Notes: a model not told the origin generated them from the sequence alone. DNA of 64,000 nucleotides from Musicola paradisiaca NCPPB 2511 (GCF_000400505.1 NZ_CM001857.1:2975844-3039843); one strand, 5' to 3'. Counted from the stretch's first letter, positions 10,944 through 22,315 are shown. Numbers and translations: made by a program.

Positions 10944-11717
10944 TTACTTCAACGCACCGGACAAAAATTGCTGCAAACGTGGGCTTTTCGGGTTGCCGAA
11001 TACCTCCTCCGGCGGCCCTTCTTCCTCCACCAGCCCCTGATGCAGGAAAATGACATGGCTGGAAACATGGCGGGCAAACTCCATTTCATGCGTCACCACC
11101 ACCATGGTTTTCCCTTCTTCCGCCAGTTGCTGCATGATGCGCAACACCTCGCCGACCAGTTCCGGATCCAGCGCCGACGTCGGTTCATCAAACAACAACA
11201 CATCCGGTTCCATCGCCAATGCGCGAGCGATAGAGACACGTTGCTGTTGGCCGCCGGACAGATCGGCAGGATATTTATCCTGTGACGCGCCGGTAATCCC
11301 GACTTTGTTCAGATAAAATACTGCGCGTTCGCGGGCTTCGGCCTTGCTGAGCCCCAGTACCTGTACCGGCGCTTCCATCACGTTTTCCACCGCAGTCATG
11401 AAGCTCCACAGGTTGAAGTGCTGAAACACCATGGTCAAACGAGTGCGCAGCAGCTGGAGCTGCTTTTTATCAAACACCTTAAGCTGACCGTCTTTATCCC
11501 GCACCATATGGATCTCCTTACCATTCACATGAATGGCACCCTCGCAAGGTTTTTCAAGGAAATTGATACAGCGCAGCAGCGTACTTTTACCCGAACCTGA
11601 TGAACCGATAATTGAAATGACGTCCCCGGCTTTAGCCTGTAATGAAATGCCTTTTAGCACTTCATGCTGACCATAACGTTTACGTAATTCCGTCACCATC
11701 AGCTGATTATTCTGCAT
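10944..11717 (-). CDS. hisP: Histidine/basic amino acid ABC transporter ATPase
   Basis: The ATP-binding subunit of the HisJQMP importer. It has 257 residues, the E. coli length, with Walker A GSSGSGKS near residue 39, signature LSGGQQQR near 154, Walker B VLLFDEP near 174 and the switch His in VVVTHE. The ATG at 11717 was preferred to the one at 11732 because an AGGAAC site precedes it and the family begins there. It is the last gene of hisJ-hisQ-hisM-hisP. Confidence 0.95.
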   Translation of the reverse strand: MQNNQLMVTELRKRYGQHEVLKGISLQAKAGDVISIIGSSGSGKSTLLRCINFLEKPCEGAIHVNGKEIHMVRDKDGQLKVFDKKQLQLLRTRLTMVFQHFNLWSFMTAVENVMEAPVQVLGLSKAEARERAVFYLNKVGITGASQDKYPADLSGGQQQRVSIARALAMEPDVLLFDEPTSALDPELVGEVLRIMQQLAEEGKTMVVVTHEMEFARHVSSHVIFLHQGLVEEEGPPEEVFGNPKSPRLQQFLSGALK

Positions 11718-11732
11718 GCGTTGTTCCTGCAT

Positions 11733-12449
11733 TTAATGAGATGAACGAGTGTGAAGATGTCGTAACCAGCGACGCTCCGCTTTTCTGAACAGGCTCACCA
11801 GTACAAAAGAGATCGCCAGATACATCACGGCGGCAATACCGAAGGCGTGAAACGGCTTATAGGTCGCCGCATTGATATCGCGTGTAATTTTCAAAATATC
11901 CGGGACGGTCACGGTGAAAGCCAGCGCGGTAGAATGCAGCATCAGAATCACTTCATTGCTGTAGGCAGGCAGCGCGATACGCAAGGCGCCCGGCAAAATA
12001 ATGCTGCGATACTGTTTGAACCGGGAAAAACCGTATGCCCTGGCTGCTTCAATTTCACCATAAGGCACGGAGCGAATGGCACCGGCGAAAATCTCGGTGG
12101 TATAGGCGCACGTATTGAGCGCCAGCGCCAAAATGGCGCAGTTCAACCCACTGCGGAAAAAAGCGTTCAGTAAATCGGTACCGCGCACAAATTCCAGGCT
12201 ATAGACGCCGGAGTAAAACACCAGCAATTGGACATACAACGGCGTGCCGCGAAACACATAAGTGAACGCCCACACCGGCAGGCTAAAGCGCCGACGCGGC
12301 GATACGCGGGCCACGGCCAGGGGAACCGCCAGCAATCCGCCGACGACAACGGAACTGATCAGCAACCACAGCGTCATCGCCAGCCCGGTAAGGCGATAGC
12401 CGTCACTCCACAGCAAGGCCTGCCAGTATTGTTGTAAGATCTCACTCAT
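11733..12449 (-). CDS. hisM: Histidine ABC transporter permease HisM
   Basis: An inner-membrane permease of 238 residues, equal to E. coli HisM. About five hydrophobic helices and the EAA coupling loop EIEAARAYGFS...ILP (about residues 155-175) are visible. Its start overlaps the end of hisQ by eight bases, indicating coupled translation. It forms a heterodimer with HisQ to pass histidine delivered by HisJ. Confidence 0.95.
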   Translation of the reverse strand: MSEILQQYWQALLWSDGYRLTGLAMTLWLLISSVVVGGLLAVPLAVARVSPRRRFSLPVWAFTYVFRGTPLYVQLLVFYSGVYSLEFVRGTDLLNAFFRSGLNCAILALALNTCAYTTEIFAGAIRSVPYGEIEAARAYGFSRFKQYRSIILPGALRIALPAYSNEVILMLHSTALAFTVTVPDILKITRDINAATYKPFHAFGIAAVMYLAISFVLVSLFRKAERRWLRHLHTRSSH

Positions 12450-13131
12450 AGTTAACCTTCCGGACCCCTGCGGAGTAGCGTTTCTCCAGCCACCACAGCA
12501 CCCCGTTGGACAGGGTGGTAAAAATCAGATACAGCGCCCCCGCCACAATGGCGAAAAAGAAAGGATGGTGCGCGCCTTTCCCCGCCAGTTGAGTCGCTTT
12601 GATGACATCGCTCAACCCCAGCAGCGAAACCAGCGCCGTCGCCTTCAGGATCACCTGCCAGTTATTGCCAATCCCGGGGAGTGCAAAACGCATCATGGAA
12701 GGAAACATAATCCGACGAAATACTTTCATCGGCGAAAAACCAAACGCGACCGCCGCTTCAATCTGCCCGCGAGGCACAGCCAGATAAGCGCCACGGAAGG
12801 TTTCGGTAAAATAGGCGCCGTAGATAAATCCCAGCGTGATGATGCCGGCCACCAGAGGATCGATATCGATTTGCTCCATACCCAGCGTGTCGGTCAGGCT
12901 GTTGAGCACCATCTGCAGCCCGTAAAAAATCAGCAACATCAAAACCAGATCCGGTACACCGCGAATCAGCGTGGTATATGCGGAAAAACACCCCGACAGC
13001 AGCCGACTGGAAGACAGCTTGGCTGCCGCGCCAACCAGACCAATGACCAAAGCCAGCACCAGCGAGCATATCGCCAGTTGCAACGTCATGCGCGCGCCAT
13101 CCATGATCAGTTCGGAATAGCCATACAGCAT
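12442..13131 (-). CDS. hisQ: Histidine ABC transporter permease HisQ
   Basis: The second permease subunit, 229 residues (E. coli 228). It carries the EAA loop QIEAAVAFGFSPMKVFRRIMFP and the RGVPDLVLMLLIFYG helix typical of the family. The ATG at 13131 begins MLYGYSE, as in E. coli MLYGFSG; the open frame runs 15 codons further upstream without support. Confidence 0.94.
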   Translation of the reverse strand: MLYGYSELIMDGARMTLQLAICSLVLALVIGLVGAAAKLSSSRLLSGCFSAYTTLIRGVPDLVLMLLIFYGLQMVLNSLTDTLGMEQIDIDPLVAGIITLGFIYGAYFTETFRGAYLAVPRGQIEAAVAFGFSPMKVFRRIMFPSMMRFALPGIGNNWQVILKATALVSLLGLSDVIKATQLAGKGAHHPFFFAIVAGALYLIFTTLSNGVLWWLEKRYSAGVRKVNYE

Positions 13132-13199
13132 TACATATATCCGTTCAGAAAATTCAGATACGCCCGTCCGCAACACGGACGGACGCTAGTCAGGCGGGT

Positions 13200-13979
13200 T
13201 TAGTCACCGTAGACGTTGAAGTCGAAATACTTCTTCGCCAGCTTGTCATAGGTGCCGTCTTTGCGTATGGACGCAAAGGCTTTATCCAGTGCAACCTTGA
13301 GCTCAGTCTCATTCTTGCGTAGCCCCATACCGGTGCCGACGCCGAACAGTTTGTCGTCTTTTACCGCCGGGCCGGCAAACGCATAGGCTTTTCCTGCATC
13401 CTGTTTCAGGAAACCTTCACTCCCGGCGACTTCATCCTGGAATGCCGTATCAATACGACCTGCCGTCAAATCGGCATAAATCAGATCCTGATTCTGATAG
13501 GCAACCACATCAATACCTTTCGGCTGCCAATACTGATTGGCGTAAGCCTCCTGGGTAGACGCCTGCAAAACGCCAACACGTTTACCTTTTAGCGAATCAA
13601 CGGAAGGTTGAATCGTCGAACCTTTCTTGGCGATCAAACGCGCATTGGCGGCGTACAGCTTGTCGGTGAATGCAATTTCCTGCTGACGTTTTTCCGTGAT
13701 CGACAGAGAAGAGATGATGGCATCAATCTTTTTCGCTTTCAGAGAGGGGATCAATGCATCGAAATCGCTTTCGACAAAAGTACAGTTAGCGGCAATGCGT
13801 TTACACAGCTCTTTTGCCAGATCAATATCGAAGCCGACCAGTTCACCGCTGGCATTTTTGGACTCGAAGGGAGCATAGGTAGGATCAGTACCGATTTTGA
13901 TATTCTTGGGCACGTCGGCCAACGCGGTTCCTGTTGCGAACACCAAGGCTAGTGGCAAAAGTTTCAACATTTTTTTCAT
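13200..13979 (-). CDS. hisJ: Histidine periplasmic binding protein
   Basis: A secreted solute-binding protein of 259 residues with a clear signal peptide ([21 protein letters not shown], cleavage before DVPK near residue 22). The mature protein starts with [13 protein letters not shown] and contains [24 protein letters not shown] and [11 protein letters not shown], typical of HisJ/ArgT. E. coli has two such genes (hisJ, argT); only one is present here, so it may serve histidine and other basic amino acids. The ATG at 13979 follows AAGGT and gives the normal signal sequence. Confidence 0.94.
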   Translation of the reverse strand: MKKMLKLLPLALVFATGTALADVPKNIKIGTDPTYAPFESKNASGELVGFDIDLAKELCKRIAANCTFVESDFDALIPSLKAKKIDAIISSLSITEKRQQEIAFTDKLYAANARLIAKKGSTIQPSVDSLKGKRVGVLQASTQEAYANQYWQPKGIDVVAYQNQDLIYADLTAGRIDTAFQDEVAGSEGFLKQDAGKAYAFAGPAVKDDKLFGVGTGMGLRKNETELKVALDKAFASIRKDGTYDKLAKKYFDFNVYGD

Positions 13980-14138
13980 AGAGTTACCTTTATCAATCCT
14001 CATGAATGCCAGAGGCGATTCGTGACATCCGATTTGCTTTTGTTGTGGTTTGATGTTGTGTGTGTGACTAACCAAAATCCTGCACTTTCCGTGCCACAAT
14101 ACACAATTATAGCGCGCCGGCAAATGAATACGGGCGAT

Positions 14139-14178
14139 CTTTGCTAATCACTTAATACAATCAACTGATTAGCAAAAG
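14139..14178. repeat. Inverted repeat upstream of hisJ
   Basis: Arms CTTTGCTAATCA and TGATTAGCAAAAG (11 bp perfectly complementary, with one extra A in the right arm) are separated by 15 bases. It lies about 160 bases upstream of the hisJ start in a 363-base gap. No T-run follows on either strand, so it looks more like an operator or mRNA leader structure than a terminator. Confidence 0.55.
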
Positions 14179-14342
14179 AGGGGGTTTCCGGGAAAACAGC
14201 GCGGACGAACCTGACGCCATATTAATGCACAACAACAATGCAACGACATGCACCAAAAAAAAGCAACGCCACAAAATAATGCATCCCATCAGAGGGGATG
14301 TTTTTACTTCGTCGCCGTTAAGCAATATTTTTGCCTTCTGCT

Positions 14343-14921
14343 TTAATCAGTTACCCCACCCTGCCAACGAGTGAACAGGTCTTCAGGAAGCGCGATATGC
14401 ACCTGATCCAGGACGCGATTCACTGTCTGATCGACGATCTCTTGCACAGTTTGTGGGCGATGATAAAAAGCAGGAACCGGCGGCATGATGATAGCGCCCA
14501 TTTCCGCTGCGGCATTCATCAGCCGTAAATGCCCAAGATGCAGCGGCGTCTCACGCACACAAAGCACCAACGGCCGGCGTTCTTTCAACATAACATCCGC
14601 CGCGCGCGTCAGCAGACTATCCGTATAACTATGCACAATCCCCGACAACGTTTTGATAGAACAAGGCAAAATCACCATGCTGTCCGTCTTGAAGGAACCG
14701 GAAGATATGCTGGCGGCGATATCCCGCTGGTCATGTACCACATCCGCCATTGTCTGTACGTCTCGCAAGCTGAAATCCGTTTCCAATGCCAGCGTCTGCC
14801 GGGCCGCCTGACTGATCACCAAGTGTGTTTCTACCGTTTCCAACGGTTGCAGCACCTGGAGCAACCGAACCCCGTAAATAGCTCCGCTGGCCCCTGAAAT
14901 ACCGACAATCAGTCGCTTCAT
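14343..14921 (-). CDS. ubiX: Flavin prenyltransferase UbiX
   Basis: Makes prenylated FMN, the cofactor of the UbiD decarboxylase in ubiquinone synthesis. It has 192 residues (E. coli 189), the FMN-binding start VGISGASGAIYGVRLLQ, the SSGSF motif near 91 and PCSIKTLSGI. It lies downstream of purF in the cvpA-purF-ubiX order, with a 143-base gap, so it may be in the same operon. Confidence 0.95.
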   Translation of the reverse strand: MKRLIVGISGASGAIYGVRLLQVLQPLETVETHLVISQAARQTLALETDFSLRDVQTMADVVHDQRDIAASISSGSFKTDSMVILPCSIKTLSGIVHSYTDSLLTRAADVMLKERRPLVLCVRETPLHLGHLRLMNAAAEMGAIIMPPVPAFYHRPQTVQEIVDQTVNRVLDQVHIALPEDLFTRWQGGVTD

Positions 14922-15064
14922 TCACTTCTCCTGGCCCCCTGCCGCCGGCAGGGATCAAAAATGCACTGACCTGGTCGCGCATACACCCCAAGTTGACAAT
15001 AACTACCATAGCAAAGGGGAGCGCACCGCGCTCCCCCTGGCATGAAACCAACACGTCGTCGGCA

Positions 15065-16582
15065 TCACCCTTCGTTGTGCAGCTCCAAATCCTCGACTTC
15101 ATTCTGGCTGCGCATTGCTTGCGCATCGTCATTGCGCAGCGCTTCCAGATAATCAAGATAACCCTGATCGACATCCTTGGTCACATACACGCCATTGAAT
15201 ACGGAACATTCAAACTGGGTAATATCCGGATTGTCCTCGCGTACCGCTTCGATCAGGTCGTCAAGATCCTGGAAGATTAGCGCATCAGCACCAATGATCT
15301 GGCGAATTTCTTCGACTTCACGCCCATGGGCAATCAGTTCATTGACGCTCGGCATGTCGATACCGTACACATTAGGGAAACGAATCTCCGGCGCAGCGGA
15401 CGCCAGATACACCTGCTTGGCGCCCGCCTCTCGCGCCATCTCGACAATCTGTTGCGACGTGGTGCCGCGCACAATAGAGTCATCCACCAACAGCACGTTT
15501 TTGCCGCGGAATTCAGCACGGTTAGCATTCAATTTACGACGTACTGACTTAATCCGCGTCAGCTGCCCCGGCATGATAAAGGTGCGGCCGACATAACGGT
15601 TCTTCACGAACCCTTGACGGTACGGCTTATTGATAATACGGGCAATTTCCAGTGCGATATCGCAGGAGGTTTCCGGAATCGGGATCACCACGTCGATATC
15701 CAGATCTTCCCATTGACGCGCAATCTTTTCACCCAGCTTATGCCCCATGCGAACACGGGCGCTATAAACCGAAATCTTATCGATGAACGAGTCCGGGCGA
15801 GCAAAATAGACATATTCGAACAGGCAAGGGTGACTTTTGGGATTCTCCGCGCACTGACGAGTAAACAGCTGCCCCTGCTCGGTAATATAGATAGCTTCGC
15901 CGGGTGCGACATCCCGCAAAAATTCGAACCCCAGCGTATCAAGCGCTACGCTTTCCGACGCCACCATGTATTCACTGCGCCCATCGGCCAAATTGCGTTT
16001 GCCGATCACCAACGGACGAATCCCATTCGGATCGCGGAAGGCGACCATACCGTGGCCAATAATCATACCCACACAGGCATAAGCGCCGCGGATCTGCTGA
16101 TGCGTCGCAGCGACCGCAGAAAACACGTCCTCCGCCAAGAGCGGGTAATGATGGAAACGATCCAGCTCTTTGGCGAACACATTCAACAGAATTTCAGAAT
16201 CCGATGTGGTGTTAACGTGACGACGACCTTCTTCAAACAGCTTTTTACGCAGTTCATGGGCGTTGGTCAGGTTGCCATTGTGAGCCAGCGTGATCCCAAA
16301 CGGGGAATTAACATAGAAAGGCTGCGCCTCTGAGGCACTGGAACTGCCGGCGGTAGGGTAACGCACATGGCCGATCCCCATATTGCCCTGCAAACGCTGC
16401 ATGTGCCGGGCTTCAAAAACATCCTTCACCAAACCGTTTGCTTTACGCAGGCGAAAGCAATTGGAAGCATTAATGGTGACGATGCCTGCGGCATCCTGCC
16501 CACGGTGCTGCAGCACCGTTAACGCGTCATAAATCGACTGGTTTACCGGCGTAAAACCGGCGATACCGACAATACCGCACAT
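15065..16582 (-). CDS. purF: Amidophosphoribosyltransferase
   Basis: The first committed enzyme of purine synthesis: PRPP plus glutamine gives phosphoribosylamine. It has 505 residues as in E. coli. Cys2 of MCGIVGI is the N-terminal nucleophile exposed after Met removal. The glutaminase domain contains [11 protein letters not shown]; the phosphoribosyl domain has the PRPP loop [14 protein letters not shown] near residue 365. It is 30 bases downstream of cvpA under a PurR box. Confidence 0.97.
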   Translation of the reverse strand: MCGIVGIAGFTPVNQSIYDALTVLQHRGQDAAGIVTINASNCFRLRKANGLVKDVFEARHMQRLQGNMGIGHVRYPTAGSSSASEAQPFYVNSPFGITLAHNGNLTNAHELRKKLFEEGRRHVNTTSDSEILLNVFAKELDRFHHYPLLAEDVFSAVAATHQQIRGAYACVGMIIGHGMVAFRDPNGIRPLVIGKRNLADGRSEYMVASESVALDTLGFEFLRDVAPGEAIYITEQGQLFTRQCAENPKSHPCLFEYVYFARPDSFIDKISVYSARVRMGHKLGEKIARQWEDLDIDVVIPIPETSCDIALEIARIINKPYRQGFVKNRYVGRTFIMPGQLTRIKSVRRKLNANRAEFRGKNVLLVDDSIVRGTTSQQIVEMAREAGAKQVYLASAAPEIRFPNVYGIDMPSVNELIAHGREVEEIRQIIGADALIFQDLDDLIEAVREDNPDITQFECSVFNGVYVTKDVDQGYLDYLEALRNDDAQAMRSQNEVEDLELHNEG

Positions 16583-16612
16583 GTTGTCTTTTCCTCATCA
16601 GCGCCACCGCGG

Positions 16613-17104
16613 CTAGATATGCCGCGGCAAGAAACTCGACGTGCTTTGCAGATAGTTGAAGAACCATCTAATGATGTAACTGAATTGCGGGATCAGCTGG
16701 GATTGCTTCCAGTCAGCGCTCTGGGAAAATCCGGTAAAGGTGTCCAGAAAGAACAGCAGCGCGGAAACAATCAGCACGCCGCGCAGCGCACCGAAGCAGA
16801 TGCCCAGTACGCGGTCGGTGCCTGACAGCCCAGTACGTTCAACCAGTGAACCGAGCACATAATTGACGATAGCACCCACAATCAACGTCGCAATAAACAG
16901 AATGGCGATAGCGACACCGTTACGTATCAGTTCATCATCAAATCGCGTGAAATAAACCGCGAGATAGGCGTAGTAGTGGCTGGCGATAAAAAATGCGCAT
17001 CCCCAAGTCACCAGCGACAGCGCTTCACGGACAAACCCCCGGATAAGACTGACCAGAGCCGAGAATCCGATAATACCGATAATGACGTAATCAACCCAAA
17101 CCAT
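16613..17104 (-). CDS. cvpA: Colicin V production/PG-linked membrane protein CvpA
   Basis: A 163-residue inner-membrane protein with four hydrophobic helices (about 5-22, 28-45, 63-88, 105-122) and a short polar C-terminus. It is needed for colicin V export in E. coli and contributes to envelope stress tolerance; its mechanism is unclear. First gene of cvpA-purF(-ubiX), with a PurR operator about 75 bases upstream. Confidence 0.94.
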   Translation of the reverse strand: MVWVDYVIIGIIGFSALVSLIRGFVREALSLVTWGCAFFIASHYYAYLAVYFTRFDDELIRNGVAIAILFIATLIVGAIVNYVLGSLVERTGLSGTDRVLGICFGALRGVLIVSALLFFLDTFTGFSQSADWKQSQLIPQFSYIIRWFFNYLQSTSSFLPRHI

Positions 17105-17177
17105 GAACTATCCCAATAATGAACGATGAACATCGGTATACGCCGGTCATTCTGTTCGCGGCGCATTTTAACAGAAA

Positions 17178-17193
17178 AAGAAAACGTTTGCGT
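17178..17193 (-). promoter_or_regulatory. PurR operator of cvpA-purF
   Basis: On the minus strand the site reads ACGCAAACGTTTTCTT, matching the PurR consensus ACGCAAACGTTTGCGT at 13 of 16 positions, and is the same as I recall for the E. coli cvpA site. It lies 74 bases upstream of the cvpA ATG, so purine repression through PurR is expected. Confidence 0.85.
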
Positions 17194-17421
17194 AGCGTAT
17201 TTCCCGCCGATTTTTTCGATAGGCGAATAAATGAAAAAACGCCTGCCACGCCATACAGATAACGGGCAACCGTTTCCGTTGTCGCCATAACAGACGAATG
17301 TCCCAGTCTACATCCGTTGATGTCGCCGGGACGCGCCGCCATTTCCGCCCCCAATCCCCCCGGCCCAAACACAAAGGGTAAGGTCGCTATGCTCCCCTAC
17401 CCTTCAGTACGACACCGATGA

Positions 17422-18250
17422 TCAGCGGGCGCTATAGGCTCTGACCTGGCCGCTTAAGCCGCTGATCTGCTGTAGTTCCCCAAGCGATGACTCCAATTTC
17501 TGCTTAGACGCATCCGGGCCGACATAAATACGGGTAATCTGCCCGGCCACCGGCATAGACGGCACCGTATACGCGCGATATCCCGACAAGCGCAGCTTAG
17601 CGACGACTTCGTTTACCTTATCCGCATTCTTCAACGCGCCCAACTGCACGACAAATGCCTGCCCGGCTGGTGCCTGCTCCTGAACTGGCGCCGGTTTTTC
17701 CACCGCTCTGGCGGTCGTTTTATTGTCAGCCGGTTTTTCGACGCTCTTCGCTTCGAGCTGACGCGCTTCGGTTTTCACCTCAGGCGACTTCAGTTCGGGC
17801 TTATTGCGCGTATCCACTTTCACCTCCGGCTTTGTCTTTGCCTCAGGCTTTACGGGCTGAGCCTTCATGGCGGGCGGAGCCAACTGTGTGACAGTCTGTC
17901 GCTCGGTCACGATAGGAGGAGACGCTGGCGGGGTTGAGCGTTGAACGGGCTGAGTCGTTACACGACTTACCGGCGGCTCAGTAGCGGGTTCATCCTTATC
18001 CTCCTGCGAGCCATTTTTTATCCTGCATCGCCGCCGCCGCGCCTTCCGGGGGTTGGGCCGATAACGACTGCGTAATCGGTGGGATCGACTCCGACTCCAG
18101 CGTATCCCCCGGTTTTGGCACCAGAGGAATAGCGGCGAAGGTATCCTCATAGTGCTTTTTCTTGCCGTCCAGCAGACCAGGCAACACGATCACCCCTAGC
18201 GCCACCAGCACCACCGTACCCACCAGGCGATTCTGGAATTTACTCGCCAT
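17422..18250 (-). pseudogene. dedD: Cell-division SPOR protein DedD, frame broken by one base (probable sequence error)
   Basis: DedD is a septal inner-membrane protein with an N-terminal transmembrane helix (residues 9-27), a long Pro/Lys/Glu-rich periplasmic linker and a C-terminal SPOR domain that binds denuded peptidoglycan (FVVQLGALKNADKVNEVV). The N-terminal part (18250 to about 18014) and the remainder are in different frames. Removing one A from the A6 run at 18014-18019 (minus strand) joins them in frame as a protein of about 275 residues. The linker is longer than in E. coli (220 residues total). It overlaps folC by 11 bases. Confidence 0.85.
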
Positions 18251-19508
18251 GCGTTACGCTCCCCTCCAGCGCTTCCATCACATGCGCCACCGTATGGAAA
18301 GAACCGCAAACCACCACAATATCTTGCGGCCCGGCGTCCTGCATCGCCTGCCGCCAGGCGGATGCGACATCCGCATATTGCCCGCAGCCAGCCAAATGGC
18401 AAGCCAGTTGTTCTACGCCAGCGCCTCGTGGACCGTCCAGCGGCGCACAGTACCAGTCATCCGCCAACGGCTTCAGGTATGCCAGCGTACCCGGAATATC
18501 CTTGTCCGCCAGCATGCCGATCACGATGCGAACTCGTCCATAACGCGGCAATGCGTTGAGACGGGATGCCAGATAGCCCGCAGCATGGGGATTATGCGCA
18601 ACATCCAGAATCAACAACGGTTTTTCGCGCACAATCTGAAAACGCCCCGGCAGAGCGGCGTTCCGCAATCCCAGACGGATAATGTCTTCGTCGATATCCA
18701 GCCCCGAAACCTGCAACGCCGCCAACGCAGTCGCTGCGTTAGGCAAGGGGACTGAGGGTATGGGCAATCCCGCGATGTGTTTATCGCCGCACTGCCAGCG
18801 CCACGCATCCTTCTGCACGTCAAACGACCAGTCTGCACCACGCCGAAACAGCAACGCGCCCTTCTCGGCGGCCACGGCGGCTATCGAATCCGGCATATCC
18901 GGTTCGCCCACCACCGCGGGTTTGTTCGCGCGGAAAATCCCCGCTTTTTCGCGGCCGATGCTCTCGCGGGAATTCCCCAGCCAGTCGGTATGATCCAGCG
19001 CGATGCTGGTGACTACCGCCACATCCGCATCAACGATATTGGTAGCGTCAAGCCGCCCGCCCAGCCCAACCTCGAGGATAACCACATCCAGTCGGGCCTG
19101 TTTGAACAACTGCAACGCCGCCAACGTGCCAAATTCAAAATAGGTCAGCGAAATACCGTTACGACCGGCGTCGATATCGGCAAAGGCCTGGCAATGCAGA
19201 GATTCCGGCAGTTCCTGCCCCTGGATACGCACGCGCTCGGTATAACGCAACAGATGCGGCGAGCTATAAACGCCGACCCGCATGCCAGCCGCCATCAGAA
19301 TAGCGGCCAACGTACAGCAGGTGGTTCCCTTCCCGTTGGTGCCCGCAACGGTAAAAACCCAGGGAGCTGGCTGCAACAGTTGGAGATGTTCCGCAACCTG
19401 TTTGACCCGCTCCAGACCCAGATCGATAGGTTGACCGTGCAAATGCTCAAGATAGTGAAGCCACGCGGCCAAAGGCGACGTGGCTTGAGGTATTTGAAGA
19501 TTGTCCAT
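18240..19508 (-). CDS. folC: Dihydrofolate synthase / folylpolyglutamate synthase
   Basis: Bifunctional Mur-ligase-fold enzyme that adds glutamate to dihydropteroate and extends folate glutamyl tails. It has 422 residues, the same as E. coli FolC. The P-loop TNGKGTTC lies near residue 53, with SPHLLRYTERVRI, EVGLGGRLDATNIV and LDVAHNPHA further on. It sits between accD and dedD in the conserved order. Confidence 0.96.
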   Translation of the reverse strand: MDNLQIPQATSPLAAWLHYLEHLHGQPIDLGLERVKQVAEHLQLLQPAPWVFTVAGTNGKGTTCCTLAAILMAAGMRVGVYSSPHLLRYTERVRIQGQELPESLHCQAFADIDAGRNGISLTYFEFGTLAALQLFKQARLDVVILEVGLGGRLDATNIVDADVAVVTSIALDHTDWLGNSRESIGREKAGIFRANKPAVVGEPDMPDSIAAVAAEKGALLFRRGADWSFDVQKDAWRWQCGDKHIAGLPIPSVPLPNAATALAALQVSGLDIDEDIIRLGLRNAALPGRFQIVREKPLLILDVAHNPHAAGYLASRLNALPRYGRVRIVIGMLADKDIPGTLAYLKPLADDWYCAPLDGPRGAGVEQLACHLAGCGQYADVASAWRQAMQDAGPQDIVVVCGSFHTVAHVMEALEGSVTHGE

Positions 19509-19582
19509 GAGTCCCGTTCACTGACGACTTACGGTGCGTTGATATGGTGAGAATATCACGATGATATCCCCGCCATAAGAGA

Positions 19583-20489
19583 TCAGGCATCACTTTCAGA
19601 AGAAGCCGTGATACGTTCGGTGATAGGCTCCAGCGGCTCCGGTTGATTGGTCAGTTTGGCGAGGATAGACGCCAGCTTGAACCGCATTTCCGAGCGACGA
19701 ACGATCATGTCGATCGCGCCTTTCTCCAGCAGAAACTCGCTGCGCTGGAAACCTGCCGGTAATTTTTCACGCACGGTTTTGTTCAATCACGCGCGGGCCG
19801 GCAAAACCAATCAACGCCTTGGGTTCCGCAATATTCAAATCACCCAACATGGCCAGACTGGCGGATACGCCGCCCATAGTCGGGTCAGTCAGCACTGAAA
19901 TATACGGCAGGCCGCGTTCGCGCAATTTCGCCAGCGCCGCACTGGTTTTCGCCATTTGCATCAACGACATCAAGGCTTCCTGCATACGGGCGCCGCCGCT
20001 GGCGGAGAAGCAGACCAGCGGGCAATTATCTTCCAGTGCCTGCTCGACCGCGCGCACAAAACGAGCGCCAACCACGGAAGCCATGGAACCGCCCATAAAT
20101 GCAAATTCGAAAGATGCTGCGACGACAGGCATGTCGTACAGCGTGCCTTTCATGACCACCAGCGCATCTTTTTCACTCGACTGCTTCTGGGCTGCGCTGA
20201 TGCGATCCTTATACTTTTTGGAGTCTCTGAATTTCAGTACGTCTTTCGGCTCCAGCTCACTGCCCAACTCCACCATGCCGTCGCTATCGAGAAACGCCTG
20301 CAGTCGCGCCCGCGCGGAAAGGCGCATGTGATGATCGCACTTCGGGCAGACTTCCAGATTACGTTCCAGCTCGGCGCGGTAAAGCACCTGACCGCAGCTA
20401 TCACATTTAGTCCAGACCCCTTCGGGAATGTTCGCCTTACGGGTTGGCGTGATATTACTTTTATTAAGAATTCGTTCAATCCAGCTCAT
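19583..20489 (-). pseudogene. accD: Acetyl-CoA carboxylase carboxyltransferase beta subunit, frame broken by one base (probable sequence error)
   Basis: AccD with AccA transfers the carboxyl group from biotin to acetyl-CoA, the essential first step of fatty-acid synthesis. The N-terminal zinc finger (CDSCGQVL ... CPKCDHH, about residues 29-53) and the crotonase-fold core ([21 protein letters not shown]) are present. The frame ends early after AGPRVIEQ; the usual continuation [20 protein letters not shown] follows at once in another frame. Deleting one A from the four-base run at 19777-19780 restores a full protein of about 301 residues. Because accD is essential, an error in the sequence is the best explanation. 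Confidence 0.92.
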
Positions 20490-20759
20490 TGATAACCTTT
20501 CTGCTTGAACCTGGCACTGGCCAGTACGCTGCTTTATGCGTTAACCATTCCCTGGCAACGCCGCCGATAAAGCGATGCCCACATCCCCGCCCCGGCAGGG
20601 ATAAGACATTAGCATTTAGGCTGTTGTGTCGCCCACAGCCGTAAATGCTGCTCATTAAACCATAACGTTGCGGATGTGTGGATAAAAAACTGGTCAAACC
20701 GGGGTTCAGGCGTGAATCCTCCAGGATACTCCGGCGCGAATGACCTTCCGCATCCCACG

Positions 20760-21458
20760 TCAATCGCGGGAGATTTTCACCTTACGCTGCCGCGCCTGTG
20801 CGCGTTTATGACGCCAGATTTCAATGACGCCCGGTAGGATAGAGATGAAAATAATAGCAACAATCAATAATTTAAGATTACTTTGCACCACTGGCAAATC
20901 GCCAAAGAAATAGCCGGCATAGGTAAATAGCAGAACCCACAGCAACGCGCCTGCAATGTTATAAAGCGCGAAGTGGCGGTAACGCATATGCCCCATACCA
21001 GCAACAAACGGCGCAAATGTTCTCACAATCGGAACGAATCGCGCCAGAATTATCGTCTTTCCGCCATGGCGGTGATAAAACTGGTGGGTCTTGTCCAAAT
21101 AACTGCGGCGGAAAATCTTCGAATCCGGATTACGGAACAGTTTTTCACCGAACAAACGACCGATGATGTAATTCACCGCATCGCCAAGCACCGCGGCAAC
21201 CACCATCACAACCACCATAAAGTGGACATCCAACGCATTCGACGGCAACGCCGCCAGCGCACCGGCAACAAACAACAACGAATCGCCCGGCAGAAACGGC
21301 GTAACCACCAGCCCCGTTTCGCAAAACAGAATCAGAAACAATATGGCGTATATCCACACACCATACTGCGCAACCAACTCCGCCAGATGCACATCAATAT
21401 GCAGGATAAAATCGATAACAAACTGAATAAACTGCACTAACTCAACCACAATAGTCAT
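20760..21458 (-). CDS. dedA: DedA-family membrane protein
   Basis: A 232-residue inner-membrane protein (E. coli DedA 219; about a dozen extra N-terminal residues). It shows the family signatures [19 protein letters not shown], the re-entrant G-rich [10 protein letters not shown] and [16 protein letters not shown] with the essential Arg. DedA proteins support membrane lipid flipping and proton-motive-force homeostasis. The 270 bases between accD and dedA hold no recognisable gene. Confidence 0.93.
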   Translation of the reverse strand: MTIVVELVQFIQFVIDFILHIDVHLAELVAQYGVWIYAILFLILFCETGLVVTPFLPGDSLLFVAGALAALPSNALDVHFMVVVMVVAAVLGDAVNYIIGRLFGEKLFRNPDSKIFRRSYLDKTHQFYHRHGGKTIILARFVPIVRTFAPFVAGMGHMRYRHFALYNIAGALLWVLLFTYAGYFFGDLPVVQSNLKLLIVAIIFISILPGVIEIWRHKRAQARQRKVKISRD

Positions 21459-21487
21459 CTCCCGTCAGTCCGGCTCCTGCCCCATCG

Positions 21488-22315
21488 TCACACGCCATTG
21501 GACAAAAACAACGGCCCCAGCGGAGCCTCAGGTATGGCGAACTGCTCCGGATAATCCACCGCCACCAAGTAAAGGCCATCCGCTCTGGCGGTCGCCGCCG
21601 CCAACGTCCGGTCTTTAGCCGCCAACAGTTCGGCGATCCAACCTTCAGGCTGATTGCCGCACCCCACCTCCATCAGGCTGCCGACAATATTGCGCACCAT
21701 ATGGTGTACAAACGCATTGGCCTTGATGTCTACCACAATATAGGCACCGTGACGCATCACCTTTAAATGCTTTACGTTACGCCATGGCGTGCGCGACTGG
21801 CATTGCACCGCCCGAAACGAGGTAAAGTCGTTTTCCCCTAACAGGCATTGGCCGGCGCGCTCCATTCGCGCCGCATCCAGCGGCAGATGATAGTGCGTGA
21901 CGCCGTGCGACAGGATTGCCGGGCGATAGCGGTGGTTATAAATGACATAACGGTAACGACGCGCCGTCGCACTGAAGCGAGCATGGAACGCCTCATCAAC
22001 CGTTGTCACCCAACGTACCGCAATATCCGAAGGCAGATGGGCATTAACCCCCATGGTCCACGCCGCATCCTTGCGCACCGCACCGGTAGTGAAATGCACC
22101 ACCTGACCGGTGGCATGCACGCCGGCGTCGGTTCTCCCCGCGCAAAATACGCTAATGGGTTCATTGGCGACGTTGGACAATGCTTTTTCCAGGCATTCCT
22201 GAACACTTTCGACTTCAGCCTGCCGTTGCCAGCCATAATAACGGCTGCCGTCATATTCAATCCCAAGGGCGATTTTCAACGGCGCGCCGCCGGGGCTTTC
22301 CTGCTGCACCGTCAT
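21488..22315 (-). CDS. truA: tRNA pseudouridine(38-40) synthase
   Basis: Isomerises uridines 38-40 in the tRNA anticodon stem. It has 275 residues (E. coli 270). The catalytic Asp is in the motif [15 protein letters not shown] near residue 60, preceded by [11 protein letters not shown]. The gene overlaps the end of usg by one base (stop of usg against the truA start), indicating coupling. Confidence 0.95.
   Translation of the reverse strand: MTVQQESPGGAPLKIALGIEYDGSRYYGWQRQAEVESVQECLEKALSNVANEPISVFCAGRTDAGVHATGQVVHFTTGAVRKDAAWTMGVNAHLPSDIAVRWVTTVDEAFHARFSATARRYRYVIYNHRYRPAILSHGVTHYHLPLDAARMERAGQCLLGENDFTSFRAVQCQSRTPWRNVKHLKVMRHGAYIVVDIKANAFVHHMVRNIVGSLMEVGCGNQPEGWIAELLAAKDRTLAAATARADGLYLVAVDYPEQFAIPEAPLGPLFLSNGV

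Noticed and set aside
18014..18019. Programmed frameshifting or transcriptional slippage on the A6 run of dedD
   Set aside because: Six A are too few for efficient slippage, no stimulatory structure is seen, and seven other genes show similar one-base breaks, so sequence error is simpler.
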